This document shows, piece after piece, positions 5,916-13,766 of a stretch of DNA of 20,168 nucleotides; position 1 is the first letter of the stretch, and every line of letters starts with the position of its first letter. The notes under the pieces are model-generated. The model was not told the origin of the DNA. It saw only the letters and a list, made by a program, of their open reading frames with translations, and searched no databases. The position numbers and the translations under genes were made by a program. Source of the stretch: an uncultured Desulfotignum sp. (GTDB taxonomy: Bacteria; Desulfobacterota; Desulfobacteria; Desulfobacterales; Desulfobacteraceae); assembly GCA_937951975.1 (NCBI GenBank), contig CALGAJ010000046.1, positions 1 to 20,168 of the forward strand. Reading direction: 5' to 3'.

Positions 5916-6677
5916 TTACAGCAGTTTGTATTTGTCCATCAGGCCCTGCAGGGTGCCGTCCGCCTTGAGTTCTTCAATGGCTTTGTTGATGGCATCCAGC
6001 AGTTCCGTGTTTCCCTTGGTCACGGCAATGCTCTGGCCGGCGGACACCGCTTCCGTGGTGATCAAGGCAATTTTCAGGTCGTTTTTTTCCGCCAGGGAAA
6101 TGGCCGGATCCGCAATGATGTGCAGCACATCCACCCGGCCGGCCTTGATATCCATGGCTGCATTGTCCACCCGTTCATAGGAAAAATAGTTTTCCTCCGG
6201 CAGTTTACCGGTTTGAATCAGGTTTTCCTGTATCCATTTCTCCTGGATGGTACCGGTCTGGGACGCCACTTTGTAGCCCGTGATCTCATGGATGGATGTC
6301 AGCTCGATGTCTGAATCCGCCTTTGCCAGGATCGCATCCTTGATCTCATGGTAGGTGATGGAAAAATTCACTTTCTGGCGGCGTTCCTCACTGGCCTGCA
6401 TGGCCGCGATCACGGCATCGATCTTTTCCGCCTGGAGCCCGGCGATCAGGGTGTCGAATCCCATGTCCACGATTTTGATCTTTTTGCCCATTTTTTCACC
6501 GATGGCCCGGATCAGGTCCATGTCAAAACCCACGAACTCGCCTTTGTCATCGGTGTACTCATAGGGCGGGTAATCCGCGGACGTTCCCACCACAATGGTG
6601 TCCTTGGCACCGGCCGCACCGGTCAGGCACAGGCCCAGCATCAGAATTGCGCATACCATTGAAGTCCATTTTTTCAT
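5916..6677 (-). CDS. Periplasmic amino acid binding protein of an ABC importer
   Basis: 253 residues, family SBP_bac_3. A signal peptide is clear: MKK, a hydrophobic stretch at 7-20, and likely cleavage after AAGA at 24. C17 is not in a lipobox, so this is a soluble periplasmic protein. The mature start has the family signature VGTSADYPPYEY, followed by GFDMDLIRAIGEKMGKKIKI and the ASEERRQKVNFSITY segment containing the arginine that normally binds the ligand carboxylate. The ATG at 6677 is set by AAGGAG (6691-6686) with 8 nt spacing; the frame is open further upstream only as an artefact. Substrate is not identifiable, but an alpha-amino acid is expected. It lies between the aminotransferase and the permeases. 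Confidence 0.92.
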   Translation of the reverse strand: MKKWTSMVCAILMLGLCLTGAAGAKDTIVVGTSADYPPYEYTDDKGEFVGFDMDLIRAIGEKMGKKIKIVDMGFDTLIAGLQAEKIDAVIAAMQASEERRQKVNFSITYHEIKDAILAKADSDIELTSIHEITGYKVASQTGTIQEKWIQENLIQTGKLPEENYFSYERVDNAAMDIKAGRVDVLHIIADPAISLAEKNDLKIALITTEAVSAGQSIAVTKGNTELLDAINKAIEELKADGTLQGLMDKYKLL

Positions 6678-6712
6678 CTTGCATTCTCCTTGTGTTCGTT
6701 GTTTTTTTAATT

Positions 6713-7834
6713 TCAGGGCATAGCCCTGTCCAGTTCCTGTAAAAACTTGAGGTTGTCTTCCCGGGTTCCCAGGGACATCCGGAAATATCCGGGCACACCG
6801 AACGCGGTGCCGGGCCTTACCACAAATCCTTTGGGCAGAAGCTTTTGAAACAGGGCCGTCCCATTCAGCCGCAACTTTTCCGGCAGTTTCACAAACACGA
6901 AATTGGCCTGGGATTCCGGCACGTCCAGGCCCCGGCGGCACAGTTCCTCTCTCATAAAGGCCCGTTCCGACACGGCCAGAGCCACATGTTCCCGCGCAAA
7001 GGCGGGCTTTTCCAGCATGTACAGGGCCGCGGCAATGGCGGCGGAGTTCACGTTGAACGGCAGCTTGACGTTGTTCACAAGCCCGATCACCTGTGGGTTC
7101 GCCACAATGTATCCGATTCGAAGCCCGGCCAGGCCATAGGCTTTGGAAAAGGTTCTCAACCCCACCACCCGGGGGTCCTTGTCCAGGTAATCTTCCGTGC
7201 GCACGGCCCGGTTGTCCGTGACAAACTCCCGGTACGCCTCGTCCAGCACCACCATGACATCCCCGGGCAACTGTTCCAGGAAGGCATCCATCTCCGTTTT
7301 TTTCAAAATATCCCCGGTGGGGTTGGACGGGGAACACAGCCAGACGAGTTTGATGTCTTTCTGGCGGTTACAAACCTCAAGAATGGCCTCCAGGTCGATG
7401 CGGTGGTCTTTCAGGGGCAGTTTCACAGGCTGTGCCCCCATGAGCAGGGTGGCCGTGCTGTAAGCATCGAAAATCGGGGTGGGGATGACGGCTTTTTCCC
7501 TCTGGTTCAGGAAAATCTGGGCAATGAGCCGGATGCCTTCTTCGGCCCCGTTGCAGAAGATCAGGTTGGCATCCTCCACATCCAGAAGGGCTGCCACCTG
7601 TTTCCGCAGGTGCCGGCACAGGGCGTCTGGATACCGGTTGCATCCGGTGACGGCGGCTGCAACCGTCTGCCCCAGTTCCGGGGGCAGATCAAACGGGCAT
7701 TCATTGGAAGACAGCTTGACCACCTTGTCCAGGCCGTATTCCTGCTGCACCTCCAGAATGGGTTTGCCCGGCACATACGGCGGCATGTCTGCCACATGTT
7801 CGCGGGCCAGGGGGGTCACATCAAACTTCGGCAT
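6713..7834 (-). CDS. HisC-like class I/II PLP aminotransferase
   Basis: 373 residues of the histidinol-phosphate aminotransferase-like group of fold-type I PLP enzymes. Visible active-site blocks are SSNECPF (42-48), SPSNPTG (168-174), VVLDEAY (195-201), the Schiff-base lysine in TFSKAYGLAGLRIGY (Lys231), and the C-terminal RPGTAFGVPGYFRMSLGT with the arginine for substrate carboxylate. It transfers an amino group between an amino acid and a 2-oxo acid. No other histidine-biosynthesis gene is nearby and it sits in a transport operon, so a catabolic or side-pathway role is more likely than histidine synthesis. The ATG at 7834 is preceded by AAGGAA (7846-7841) with 6 nt spacing; ATG 7849 and TTG 7858 are less likely starts. 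Confidence 0.88.
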   Translation of the reverse strand: MPKFDVTPLAREHVADMPPYVPGKPILEVQQEYGLDKVVKLSSNECPFDLPPELGQTVAAAVTGCNRYPDALCRHLRKQVAALLDVEDANLIFCNGAEEGIRLIAQIFLNQREKAVIPTPIFDAYSTATLLMGAQPVKLPLKDHRIDLEAILEVCNRQKDIKLVWLCSPSNPTGDILKKTEMDAFLEQLPGDVMVVLDEAYREFVTDNRAVRTEDYLDKDPRVVGLRTFSKAYGLAGLRIGYIVANPQVIGLVNNVKLPFNVNSAAIAAALYMLEKPAFAREHVALAVSERAFMREELCRRGLDVPESQANFVFVKLPEKLRLNGTALFQKLLPKGFVVRPGTAFGVPGYFRMSLGTREDNLKFLQELDRAMP

Positions 7835-7840
7835 ATGGGT

Positions 7841-7846
7841 TTCCTT
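7841..7846 (-). promoter_or_regulatory. Ribosome binding site deciding the aminotransferase start
   Basis: AAGGAA on the minus strand, 6 nt before ATG 7834. The two upstream in-frame starts (7849, 7858) would have this site downstream of or inside their first codons. Confidence 0.55.
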
Positions 7847-7861
7847 CATATTGTTCAACTG

Positions 7862-9145
7862 TCAAATGTCAGCGGCCAGGTGCCCGGTGTCGTCAAATGC
7901 CATGGGAGATCCCTCGGAAACGATGCGGACATCCGCTCTGGTTTCAAGTTCCGGCAGGCATCCTCTGGACACCCGCATGGATGCCAGATCCCGGGTGTTT
8001 TTGATATGCACCACCTTCAGGTCATCCGGGGTATAGGCCCGCAGGGTCATCAAAGCCGCTGCCACCGCCTGTTTTTCCGTGGCCAGGGTCAACGGGACCT
8101 TGCAGTCCTCCGGACAGCAGGCGGTGATGGCATTCACCGCGGTTGTCTGCATGTCGATTTTGTCCACCAGTTTCCGGGTGGCCACATCCAGCCTGCCCAG
8201 GCCCATGGCATTGCCCCGGGTGGCATCCGTCAGATCCCGGACAAAAATCCGGGTGATATCCGGCACGGGCCGGTCATCGCTCCAGGCACAGGTGCCTTTG
8301 CCGCCGATAACGTTGGGGTCCAGTCCGGCTCCGCTGATGTCTTTGCCCATCTCATCCACGATAAGCAGGTCAATGGTCTCCAGGGGCAGGGCCGGCAGAC
8401 AGGTCCGGGCGGTTTTCAAAAGCCGCCGTTCCAGGGGTTCCATCTCTTCGGCCGTGCCGATACCGATGTCACACACCTCATGGTTCTGATTTTCCACCAG
8501 TGCCACGCCGAACAGGAACCGGGTGGTGGTCAGCAGATGCCGGCCGACGGTCATCAGCACGTGGGAGAATCCTTTTTCCACGGCAGCCTTGTGATACCCG
8601 TCCGCTCCTGTCTGATTGCCCAGCCCGATGACCAGCATCTTGATCACCCCGCTTTCAACAGGACCGGTAAAATCGGTGTGCGGCTTGACCCGGTTGATGA
8701 GCACCAGACCGTCCGCCTCATGGGCCAGGCGGTTCATGTAAACGGGGATTCCTTCCACCTCGCCCAGGTCCACCACCTCCGTGCCAGCCGTGACAGGGGC
8801 CCCTGCCACCGTCTCCACAATCCCCAGTTCTGCAAGAACGGCGGTCTGGCCTGCTGCCGTGCCCCCGCCGTGGGAGCCCATGGCCGGGAGGATAAAGGGT
8901 CTGGCACCGGCATGTTTCAGCCGGGCCACCACAGCTGTGACAATCTGGGGCAGGTCCGGGATCTTACGGCTGCCTACCCCGACGGCAATACGGTCTCCCG
9001 GGCGGACGGTGATTTTTTTCATGCACCGGGCCCACTCTTTTTCCAGGACCTTGCGAACGTTCACAGCCGGCGGTGTCTCAGGCTGCCATTCGACCCGGTA
9101 CATGTCCGGGTATGCAACCCCGTGGGGAATCTCCAGTGTAACCAT
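7862..9145 (-). CDS. LarA-like (DUF2088) nickel-dependent racemase/epimerase homologue
   Basis: 427 residues resembling the LarA superfamily, whose founder racemises lactate with a nickel-pincer nucleotide cofactor. Conserved-looking blocks are VGVGSRKIPDLPQIV (55-69), PAMGSH with His92 where LarA has its first catalytic histidine, VKPHTDF (His156), an invariant-type lysine at 169 (GVIKML), and His185 in GADGYH. These match in order the histidine/lysine set of LarA, although the His156-Lys169 spacing is longer. The C-terminal half (about 260-427) is less familiar. Many LarA homologues act on other 2-hydroxy acids, so lactate should not be assumed. No cofactor-synthesis genes (larB, larC, larE) are in view. 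The gene follows glyS by 30 nt and precedes the aminotransferase by 27 nt; its ribosome binding site is weak. Confidence 0.8.
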   Translation of the reverse strand: MVTLEIPHGVAYPDMYRVEWQPETPPAVNVRKVLEKEWARCMKKITVRPGDRIAVGVGSRKIPDLPQIVTAVVARLKHAGARPFILPAMGSHGGGTAAGQTAVLAELGIVETVAGAPVTAGTEVVDLGEVEGIPVYMNRLAHEADGLVLINRVKPHTDFTGPVESGVIKMLVIGLGNQTGADGYHKAAVEKGFSHVLMTVGRHLLTTTRFLFGVALVENQNHEVCDIGIGTAEEMEPLERRLLKTARTCLPALPLETIDLLIVDEMGKDISGAGLDPNVIGGKGTCAWSDDRPVPDITRIFVRDLTDATRGNAMGLGRLDVATRKLVDKIDMQTTAVNAITACCPEDCKVPLTLATEKQAVAAALMTLRAYTPDDLKVVHIKNTRDLASMRVSRGCLPELETRADVRIVSEGSPMAFDDTGHLAADI

Positions 9146-9175
9146 GGCGTTGTTTAAATCGGATTCCCCCGTGTC

Positions 9176-10597
9176 TTAATACTTGAATTTTTCCCGGAAA
9201 TAGGCCGGCAGTTCCGCTATTTTCATGCGGATCTGGTCCATGGAGTCCCGGTCCCGGATGGTGACGGCCTCGTCTTCCAGGGAATCAAAGTCAAAGGTCA
9301 CGCAATAGGGGGTACCGGCCTCGTCATGGCGGCGATAGCGCTTGCCGATGCTGCCCACCATGTCGAAATCGATGTTCAATCCCAGTTCCTTCACCAGCAG
9401 GGTAAAGACCTTTTGTGCTTCCTCCCCCAGTTTTTTCTGCAGGGGCAGGACCGCGATTTTGACAGGGGCCAGCTGGTGGTGCAGGTGCAGCACCACCCGG
9501 GTGTCCCCGTCTTCCAGGGTCTGTTCCTCATAGGCGTCGCACAGGAACACCAGGGCCGACCGCTGAACCCCCAGGGAGGGCTCGATGACAAAGGGAACGA
9601 ATTTTTCCTTGGTCACCTCGTCAAAATACTGCAGGTCCTTGGCTGAGTGCTCCATGTGCTGTTTCAGGTCGTAATCGGTTCTGGAGGCGATGCCGCACAG
9701 TTCTCCCCAGCCGAACGGATACCGGTATTCAATATCGGACGTGGCATTGGAGTAATGGGACAGTTCGGACGCGTCATGGTCTCTGAGCCGAAGGTTGTCC
9801 GGATTGACATTCAGCCCCTTGTACCAGTCCATGGCAAAGTTTTTCCAGAATTCATGCCATTCCAGGTCCGTGCCGGGTTTGCAGAAGAATTCGATCTCCA
9901 TCTGCTCGAACTCCCGGGTGCGGAACACAAAGTTGCCCGGGGTGATCTCGTTTCTGAACGCCTTGCCGATCTGGGCGATGCCGAAGGGCACTTTTTTCCG
10001 GGAGGTGGTCAGGACATTCTTGAAGTTCACGAAAATGCCCTGGGCCGTTTCCGGGCGCAGGTAGATGTCCTTGCCTTCGCCTTCCACCACGCCCTGCTTG
10101 GTTTTGAACATCAGGTTGAACGCCTTGGGCAGGGTCCAGTCCAGTGCCCCGCAGTAGGGACAGGTGATGTTCTTGTCATTGATGAAATTCAGCATGTCCC
10201 GGGGCGGGGTTTTTTCACCGGCCCAGTTGTCCGGTGCCAGGTCGGACTGGTTGTCGAACTGCCATTTTTCCACCAGTTTGTCGGCCCGTTCCCGGGATTT
10301 GCATTTTTTGCAGTCCATGAGCGGATCGGCAAAACTGCCCACATGGCCGGAAGCCACCCAGGTCTGGGGGTTCATGAGAATGGCGGCGTCCAGGCCCACC
10401 ATATCGGTTCTTTCAATGACAAATTTTTTCCACCAGGCATGTTTGAGGTTGTTGAGCAGTTCCACGCCCAAAGGCCCGAAGTCCCAGGCATTGGCAAGCC
10501 CCCCGTAGATCTCCGAACCCGGATAGACAAACCCCCTGCGTTTGGATAAAGACACCACTTTATCCATCAATGTTTCCTGTTTTTTGTTTTTTCCCAT
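9176..10597 (-). CDS. glyS: Glycyl-tRNA synthetase, alpha2 type
   Basis: 473 residues, the eukaryote/archaea-like homodimeric class II GlyRS rather than the bacterial alpha2beta2 enzyme. It charges tRNA-Gly with glycine in the cytoplasm. Motif 1 region: GFVYPGSEIYGGLANAWDFG (22-41). Zinc-binding cysteines: CKKC (96-99) and CPYC (146-149). Motif 2: FRNEITP...FRTREFEQMEIEFF (214-238). Motif 3: EPSLGVQRSALVFL (339-352). The anticodon-binding domain is C-terminal (about 375-473). The ATG at 10597 has GGAG (10607-10604) 6 nt upstream; a longer frame to 10660 lacks support. Being first in the run may simply reflect a shared promoter; I see no convincing -10/-35, T-box or glycine riboswitch upstream. 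Confidence 0.96.
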   Translation of the reverse strand: MGKNKKQETLMDKVVSLSKRRGFVYPGSEIYGGLANAWDFGPLGVELLNNLKHAWWKKFVIERTDMVGLDAAILMNPQTWVASGHVGSFADPLMDCKKCKSRERADKLVEKWQFDNQSDLAPDNWAGEKTPPRDMLNFINDKNITCPYCGALDWTLPKAFNLMFKTKQGVVEGEGKDIYLRPETAQGIFVNFKNVLTTSRKKVPFGIAQIGKAFRNEITPGNFVFRTREFEQMEIEFFCKPGTDLEWHEFWKNFAMDWYKGLNVNPDNLRLRDHDASELSHYSNATSDIEYRYPFGWGELCGIASRTDYDLKQHMEHSAKDLQYFDEVTKEKFVPFVIEPSLGVQRSALVFLCDAYEEQTLEDGDTRVVLHLHHQLAPVKIAVLPLQKKLGEEAQKVFTLLVKELGLNIDFDMVGSIGKRYRRHDEAGTPYCVTFDFDSLEDEAVTIRDRDSMDQIRMKIAELPAYFREKFKY

Positions 10598-10603
10598 CCT
10601 TGT

Positions 10604-10607
10604 CTCC
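10604..10607 (-). promoter_or_regulatory. Ribosome binding site deciding the glyS start
   Basis: GGAG on the minus strand, 6 nt before ATG 10597. It supports a 473-residue protein instead of the longer frame beginning at 10660. Confidence 0.6.
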
Positions 10608-10790
10608 AGCTTCTGGTTTGAACCGCCGGGTAATGTTGCCGGCAGTTCATCAATGGTCAATTCAATTTTGATTAAGTTAGTTTATGTAATATACTTTCAC
10701 GACAATTGAAAGGGGAAGGAAGAATTTTTTGAGTGTGGACTGGAATCGGCGGCCAGGCAGGCCGGTCAGCGGTAATTTCAAGAGGCTTAT

Positions 10791-10800
10791 CAATCGATTG
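10791..10800. promoter_or_regulatory. Palindrome CAATCGATTG upstream of the exporter promoter
   Basis: Perfect 10-bp palindrome 10 bp upstream of the -35 hexamer at 10811. Could be a second regulator site; a palindrome this short can also arise by chance. Confidence 0.3.
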
Positions 10801-10810
10801 GTTTAATCGT

Positions 10811-10838
10811 TTGACTTGTTCTATTGAACAAATATAAT
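10811..10838 (+). promoter_or_regulatory. Promoter of the YbhGFSR-like exporter operon
   Basis: TTGACT (10811-10816), a 16-bp spacer and a perfect TATAAT (10833-10838). Transcription would begin around 10845, leaving a leader of about 28 nt before the ATG at 10873. Confidence 0.72.
10816..10831. promoter_or_regulatory. Palindromic operator TTGTTC-N4-GAACAA
   Basis: Perfect 6+6 bp inverted repeat with a 4-bp centre, filling the spacer between -35 and -10. This is the classic position for a TetR- or MarR-type repressor. In E. coli the ybh operon is controlled by the TetR-family protein CecR; no such gene is in this window. Confidence 0.55.
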
Positions 10839-10872
10839 CTGGGCATCTGAAAAAAATAAAGGATTGGCGGTT

Positions 10873-11937
10873 ATGAAAAAACGCATATTCAGAATTTTCA
10901 TCATCGGTCTTCTTATCTCAGCCGGATTTCTGGGCTATCGCTACTATCAGAAGAACGGCCACCTGAATGAAGACGGTACGCTTAAAATATATGGATCCGT
11001 TGATATCCGCGATGCCGCCCTTGCCTTTAACGAGCAGGAAAGGATCATTCAGGTTCTGGTGGAGGAAGGCGCCCGGGTTGAAAAAGGTCAGCTTCTGGCA
11101 CGCCTGGATGATCAGCGGCTCCGGGCGGAGATAGCCGAAGTGAAGTCACGTATTCAGGCACAGCAGCAGGTGGTAAAGCGGCTGAAAGCCGGAAGCAGAC
11201 CCCAGGAAATCGATCAGGCCAGGGCCGAAGTCGAGGCGGCCCGGGTAAAGGTGACCAATGCTGAAAAGGTCCTGTCCCGCCTTGAGAAAACTTCGGGCAG
11301 CGGGGCCACCAGCGCTCAGGAGCTCGATGATGCCAAAACCCTGCTTCAGGTGGCGCAGGCGCAACTCAAGGTGAAGGAAAAGGGGCTGAACCTGGTACTC
11401 GAAGGCCCCAGGAAAGAGGATATTGCCGCAGCCGAACATCAGCTGGAAGCGCTGGAGAACCATCTCTCACTTCTCCATGTCCGCCTTGAAGACATGGCAC
11501 TTTTTGCGCCGGCCCGCGGCATCATTCAAAGCCGGGTGCTGGAAGCCGGAGAGATGGCCGGACCTTCCAGGCCAGTGTTTATCCTGGCCCTGACGGACCC
11601 CAAATGGGTCAGGGCATATGTGCCCGAGCCAATGCTGGGCCGGATTAACCAGGGGATGAAAGCGCGTATCATGAGCGATTCGTTTCCCGGCCGGCCCATG
11701 CCGGGCTGGGTCGGCTATATTTCACCGGTCGCGGAGTTTACGCCGCGGGTGGTGCAGACCGAAGAGCTGCGTACCAGACTGGTTTACGAGACGCGCATTT
11801 TTGTGGAAGATCCTCAGGACAGACTGCGCCAGGGCATGCCCGTGACCGTGATTGTCGACGGGAACGAGACCATCAGCGGTTCTGAGACGGCCCCGCCGGC
11901 GGACAGCGGCGGCGGGGATCAGGGAAACGGCAGTTGA
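10873..11937 (+). CDS. ybhG: HlyD-type membrane fusion protein of an ABC exporter (YbhG-like)
   Basis: 354 residues. One N-terminal membrane anchor (residues 5-22, RIFRIFIIGLLISAGFLGYR), then a lipoyl-like half motif (VLVEEGARVEKGQLLARLDD, about 61-80), a long coiled-coil hairpin (about 82-205, rich in Glu/Lys/Gln/Ala), the second lipoyl half (MALFAPARGIIQSRVLEAGE) and a beta-barrel domain to about residue 330. It bridges the inner-membrane ABC exporter to an outer-membrane channel across the periplasm. AAAGGA (10858-10863) lies 9 nt before ATG 10873; a TTG at 10864 is less likely. It is first of four genes in the order G-F-S-R, as in the E. coli ybh operon, where the exporter is linked to tolerance of toxic compounds. 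The C-terminal tail is a low-complexity Gly/Ser/Pro stretch. Confidence 0.9.
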   Translation: MKKRIFRIFIIGLLISAGFLGYRYYQKNGHLNEDGTLKIYGSVDIRDAALAFNEQERIIQVLVEEGARVEKGQLLARLDDQRLRAEIAEVKSRIQAQQQVVKRLKAGSRPQEIDQARAEVEAARVKVTNAEKVLSRLEKTSGSGATSAQELDDAKTLLQVAQAQLKVKEKGLNLVLEGPRKEDIAAAEHQLEALENHLSLLHVRLEDMALFAPARGIIQSRVLEAGEMAGPSRPVFILALTDPKWVRAYVPEPMLGRINQGMKARIMSDSFPGRPMPGWVGYISPVAEFTPRVVQTEELRTRLVYETRIFVEDPQDRLRQGMPVTVIVDGNETISGSETAPPADSGGGDQGNGS

Positions 11938-13766
11938 GACGGATCGGGAAAAACCATGCTTCGGATGAGCCGGTCATTCTCTGTGCAGAAGAAGTAAGCA
12001 GGGAATTTGATGACCACGGCATCAGGGTGGCGGCTTTGAACAGGGTTTCTTTCACTGTTGCCAGGGCCGGGGTTACCGGGCTGGTGGGCGCTGATGGCGC
12101 CGGCAAGACCACGTTTATCCGTATTGCCGCCGGTCTGCTGGTGCCGACGTCCGGTAAAATGAGTCTGCTGGGTCTGGACAGTGCTGCCGGCAGCCTGGAA
12201 ATTCAGAGCCGGGTGGGCTATATGCCTCAGAAGTTCGGGCTGTACCAGGATCTCACCGTCAGGGAAAACATGAATCTCTATGCGGATCTGCAGGGGGTGC
12301 CCATGGCCCAGAGAAGCCGGCGCTATGAGCAGCTGCTCACCATGACCGATCTTGCCGCCTATACAAAACGCAGGGCCGGCGCCTTGTCCGGCGGAATGAA
12401 GCAGAAGCTCGGGCTGGCCTGTGCGTTGATTAAATCTCCGGAACTGCTGCTGCTGGATGAACCGACGGTGGGGGTCGATCCCGTATCCCGCAGGGAGTTG
12501 TGGAAAATTGTTTACAAACTTGTGGAAGAAGACGGTATCGGCGTTCTGGTCTCCACCGCCTATCTCGATGAGGCGGAGCGGTGCTCGCATGTCGTTGTTC
12601 TGCATCAGGGCAGGCTGCTGGCCGAGGGAGTGCCAGAGGATTTCAGCAGCAAAATGAAGAACCGGGTTTCTCTGGTGACAGCGGAAAAATCCGGGCAGCT
12701 GCGAAGGATTTATACCCGTGTCGCCGGGGAAGAGGGAATTGTCGATGCCACCATCCGTTCCGGCCGGGTGAGAGTGGTGCGTGAGCAAGAAAGCGCCGGG
12801 CGCCTGAAACAACTGCTGAACGGTGCAAAGGTGAAAATAGAGACGGCTGAACCGGGGTTTGAAGATGCCTTCATGGCCCTGATACCAAGAGAGCGCGATC
12901 ACCTTAAGGCGGCCGGAGAGGCCGGAGGCGGCAGCTTTTCCAGAAAGGCGGAGGGAGACGATGTGGTGGTGGTCCATACCCGTGATCTCTCCAGGCGGTT
13001 CGGTGATTTTGAAGCAGTGAAGAAACTGAACTTTTCAGTGAAAAGGGGGGAGATTTTCGGCCTGCTTGGGCCCAACGGTGCCGGAAAGAGCACAACCTTC
13101 AGAATGTTGTGCGGCCTGCTGCCGGCAAGTTCCGGTGACATTCAGGTGGCGGGAGTGAATCTCTTGAAATCCCGGGCAAAGGCCCGAGCACGCCTGGGCT
13201 ATATGGCGCAGCAGTTTTCTCTGTACGGCCAGCTCTCGGTAAAAGAGAATCTTTCTTTTTTCGGCAGGGTTTACGGGCTGGATAACAAAAACCTGAAAAA
13301 GCGGATTGACTGGGCATATTCCGAGTTCGGGCTGGGCCGGTTACGGAACAAAGCCGCCGTTGATCTGCCGGGCGGTTATAAGCAGCGCCTGGCCATGGCG
13401 GCAGCGCTGCTGCATGAACCCGACATTCTTTTCCTTGATGAGCCGACCTCAGGCGTCGATCCGTTTGCCCGCCGTGAATTCTGGCTGCGCATCAACGGTT
13501 TTGCCGAACAGGGCGTCACCGTGGTGGTAACCACTCACTTCATGGAGGAAGCGGAATACTGCGATCGAATGCTGATTATGAGCCAGGGGGAGACGCTGGC
13601 CGTGGGGACGCCTGAGGAAATCAGAAACCTGGCCGTCTCGGCGGAAAATCAACATCCGACCATGGATGATGCCTTTATCGCCCTGGCTGAAGGAAACGTC
13701 AGGAATGCTTCTGATCAGGCGGATTCAACAGGGCGGCAGGACAGGGACTCCGGAGGTGAACCATGA
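11934..13766 (+). CDS. ybhF: Double ATP-binding subunit of an ABC-2 exporter (YbhF-like)
   Basis: 610 residues with two nucleotide-binding domains in one chain. NBD1: Walker A GADGAGKTT (52-60), Q-loop MPQKFGLY, signature LSGGMKQK (151-158), Walker B LLLLDEP (171-177). NBD2: Walker A GPNGAGKST (379-387), signature LPGGYKQR (478-485), Walker B ILFLDEP (498-504), H-loop TTHFMEEAEYC with His535. In NBD1 the H-loop reads STAYLDEAERC, with Ala209 in place of histidine; E. coli YbhF, as I recall it, has serine there, so NBD1 is probably a weakened site throughout the subfamily. The start is the TTG at 11934, whose TTGA overlaps the ybhG stop. No other in-frame start lies before the domain begins, so translation is coupled. 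It energises the two downstream permeases. Confidence 0.92.
   Translation: MRRIGKNHASDEPVILCAEEVSREFDDHGIRVAALNRVSFTVARAGVTGLVGADGAGKTTFIRIAAGLLVPTSGKMSLLGLDSAAGSLEIQSRVGYMPQKFGLYQDLTVRENMNLYADLQGVPMAQRSRRYEQLLTMTDLAAYTKRRAGALSGGMKQKLGLACALIKSPELLLLDEPTVGVDPVSRRELWKIVYKLVEEDGIGVLVSTAYLDEAERCSHVVVLHQGRLLAEGVPEDFSSKMKNRVSLVTAEKSGQLRRIYTRVAGEEGIVDATIRSGRVRVVREQESAGRLKQLLNGAKVKIETAEPGFEDAFMALIPRERDHLKAAGEAGGGSFSRKAEGDDVVVVHTRDLSRRFGDFEAVKKLNFSVKRGEIFGLLGPNGAGKSTTFRMLCGLLPASSGDIQVAGVNLLKSRAKARARLGYMAQQFSLYGQLSVKENLSFFGRVYGLDNKNLKKRIDWAYSEFGLGRLRNKAAVDLPGGYKQRLAMAAALLHEPDILFLDEPTSGVDPFARREFWLRINGFAEQGVTVVVTTHFMEEAEYCDRMLIMSQGETLAVGTPEEIRNLAVSAENQHPTMDDAFIALAEGNVRNASDQADSTGRQDRDSGGEP

Noticed and set aside
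5916..7337. Binding protein with a 220-residue N-terminal extension
   Set aside because: The extra frame is antisense-like low-complexity sequence inside the aminotransferase gene; the signal peptide and strong ribosome binding site at 6677 define the true start.
6845..9157. Very long open frame (770 codons) on the plus strand
   Set aside because: It lies antisense to the aminotransferase and LarA-like genes, is rich in His/Gly/Gln, resembles no family, and arises from GC-rich codon bias on the opposite strand.
9647..10549. 300-codon open frame on the plus strand
   Set aside because: Antisense to glyS, whose motifs are complete; no family resemblance.
10598..10790. Glycine riboswitch, T-box or sigma-70 promoter upstream of glyS
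   Set aside because: No matching aptamer pattern, T-box sequence or acceptable pair of hexamers could be found on the minus strand.
11919..12977. 352-codon open frame on the minus strand
   Set aside because: Antisense to the ybhF-like gene; no recognisable domain and no plausible ribosome binding site.
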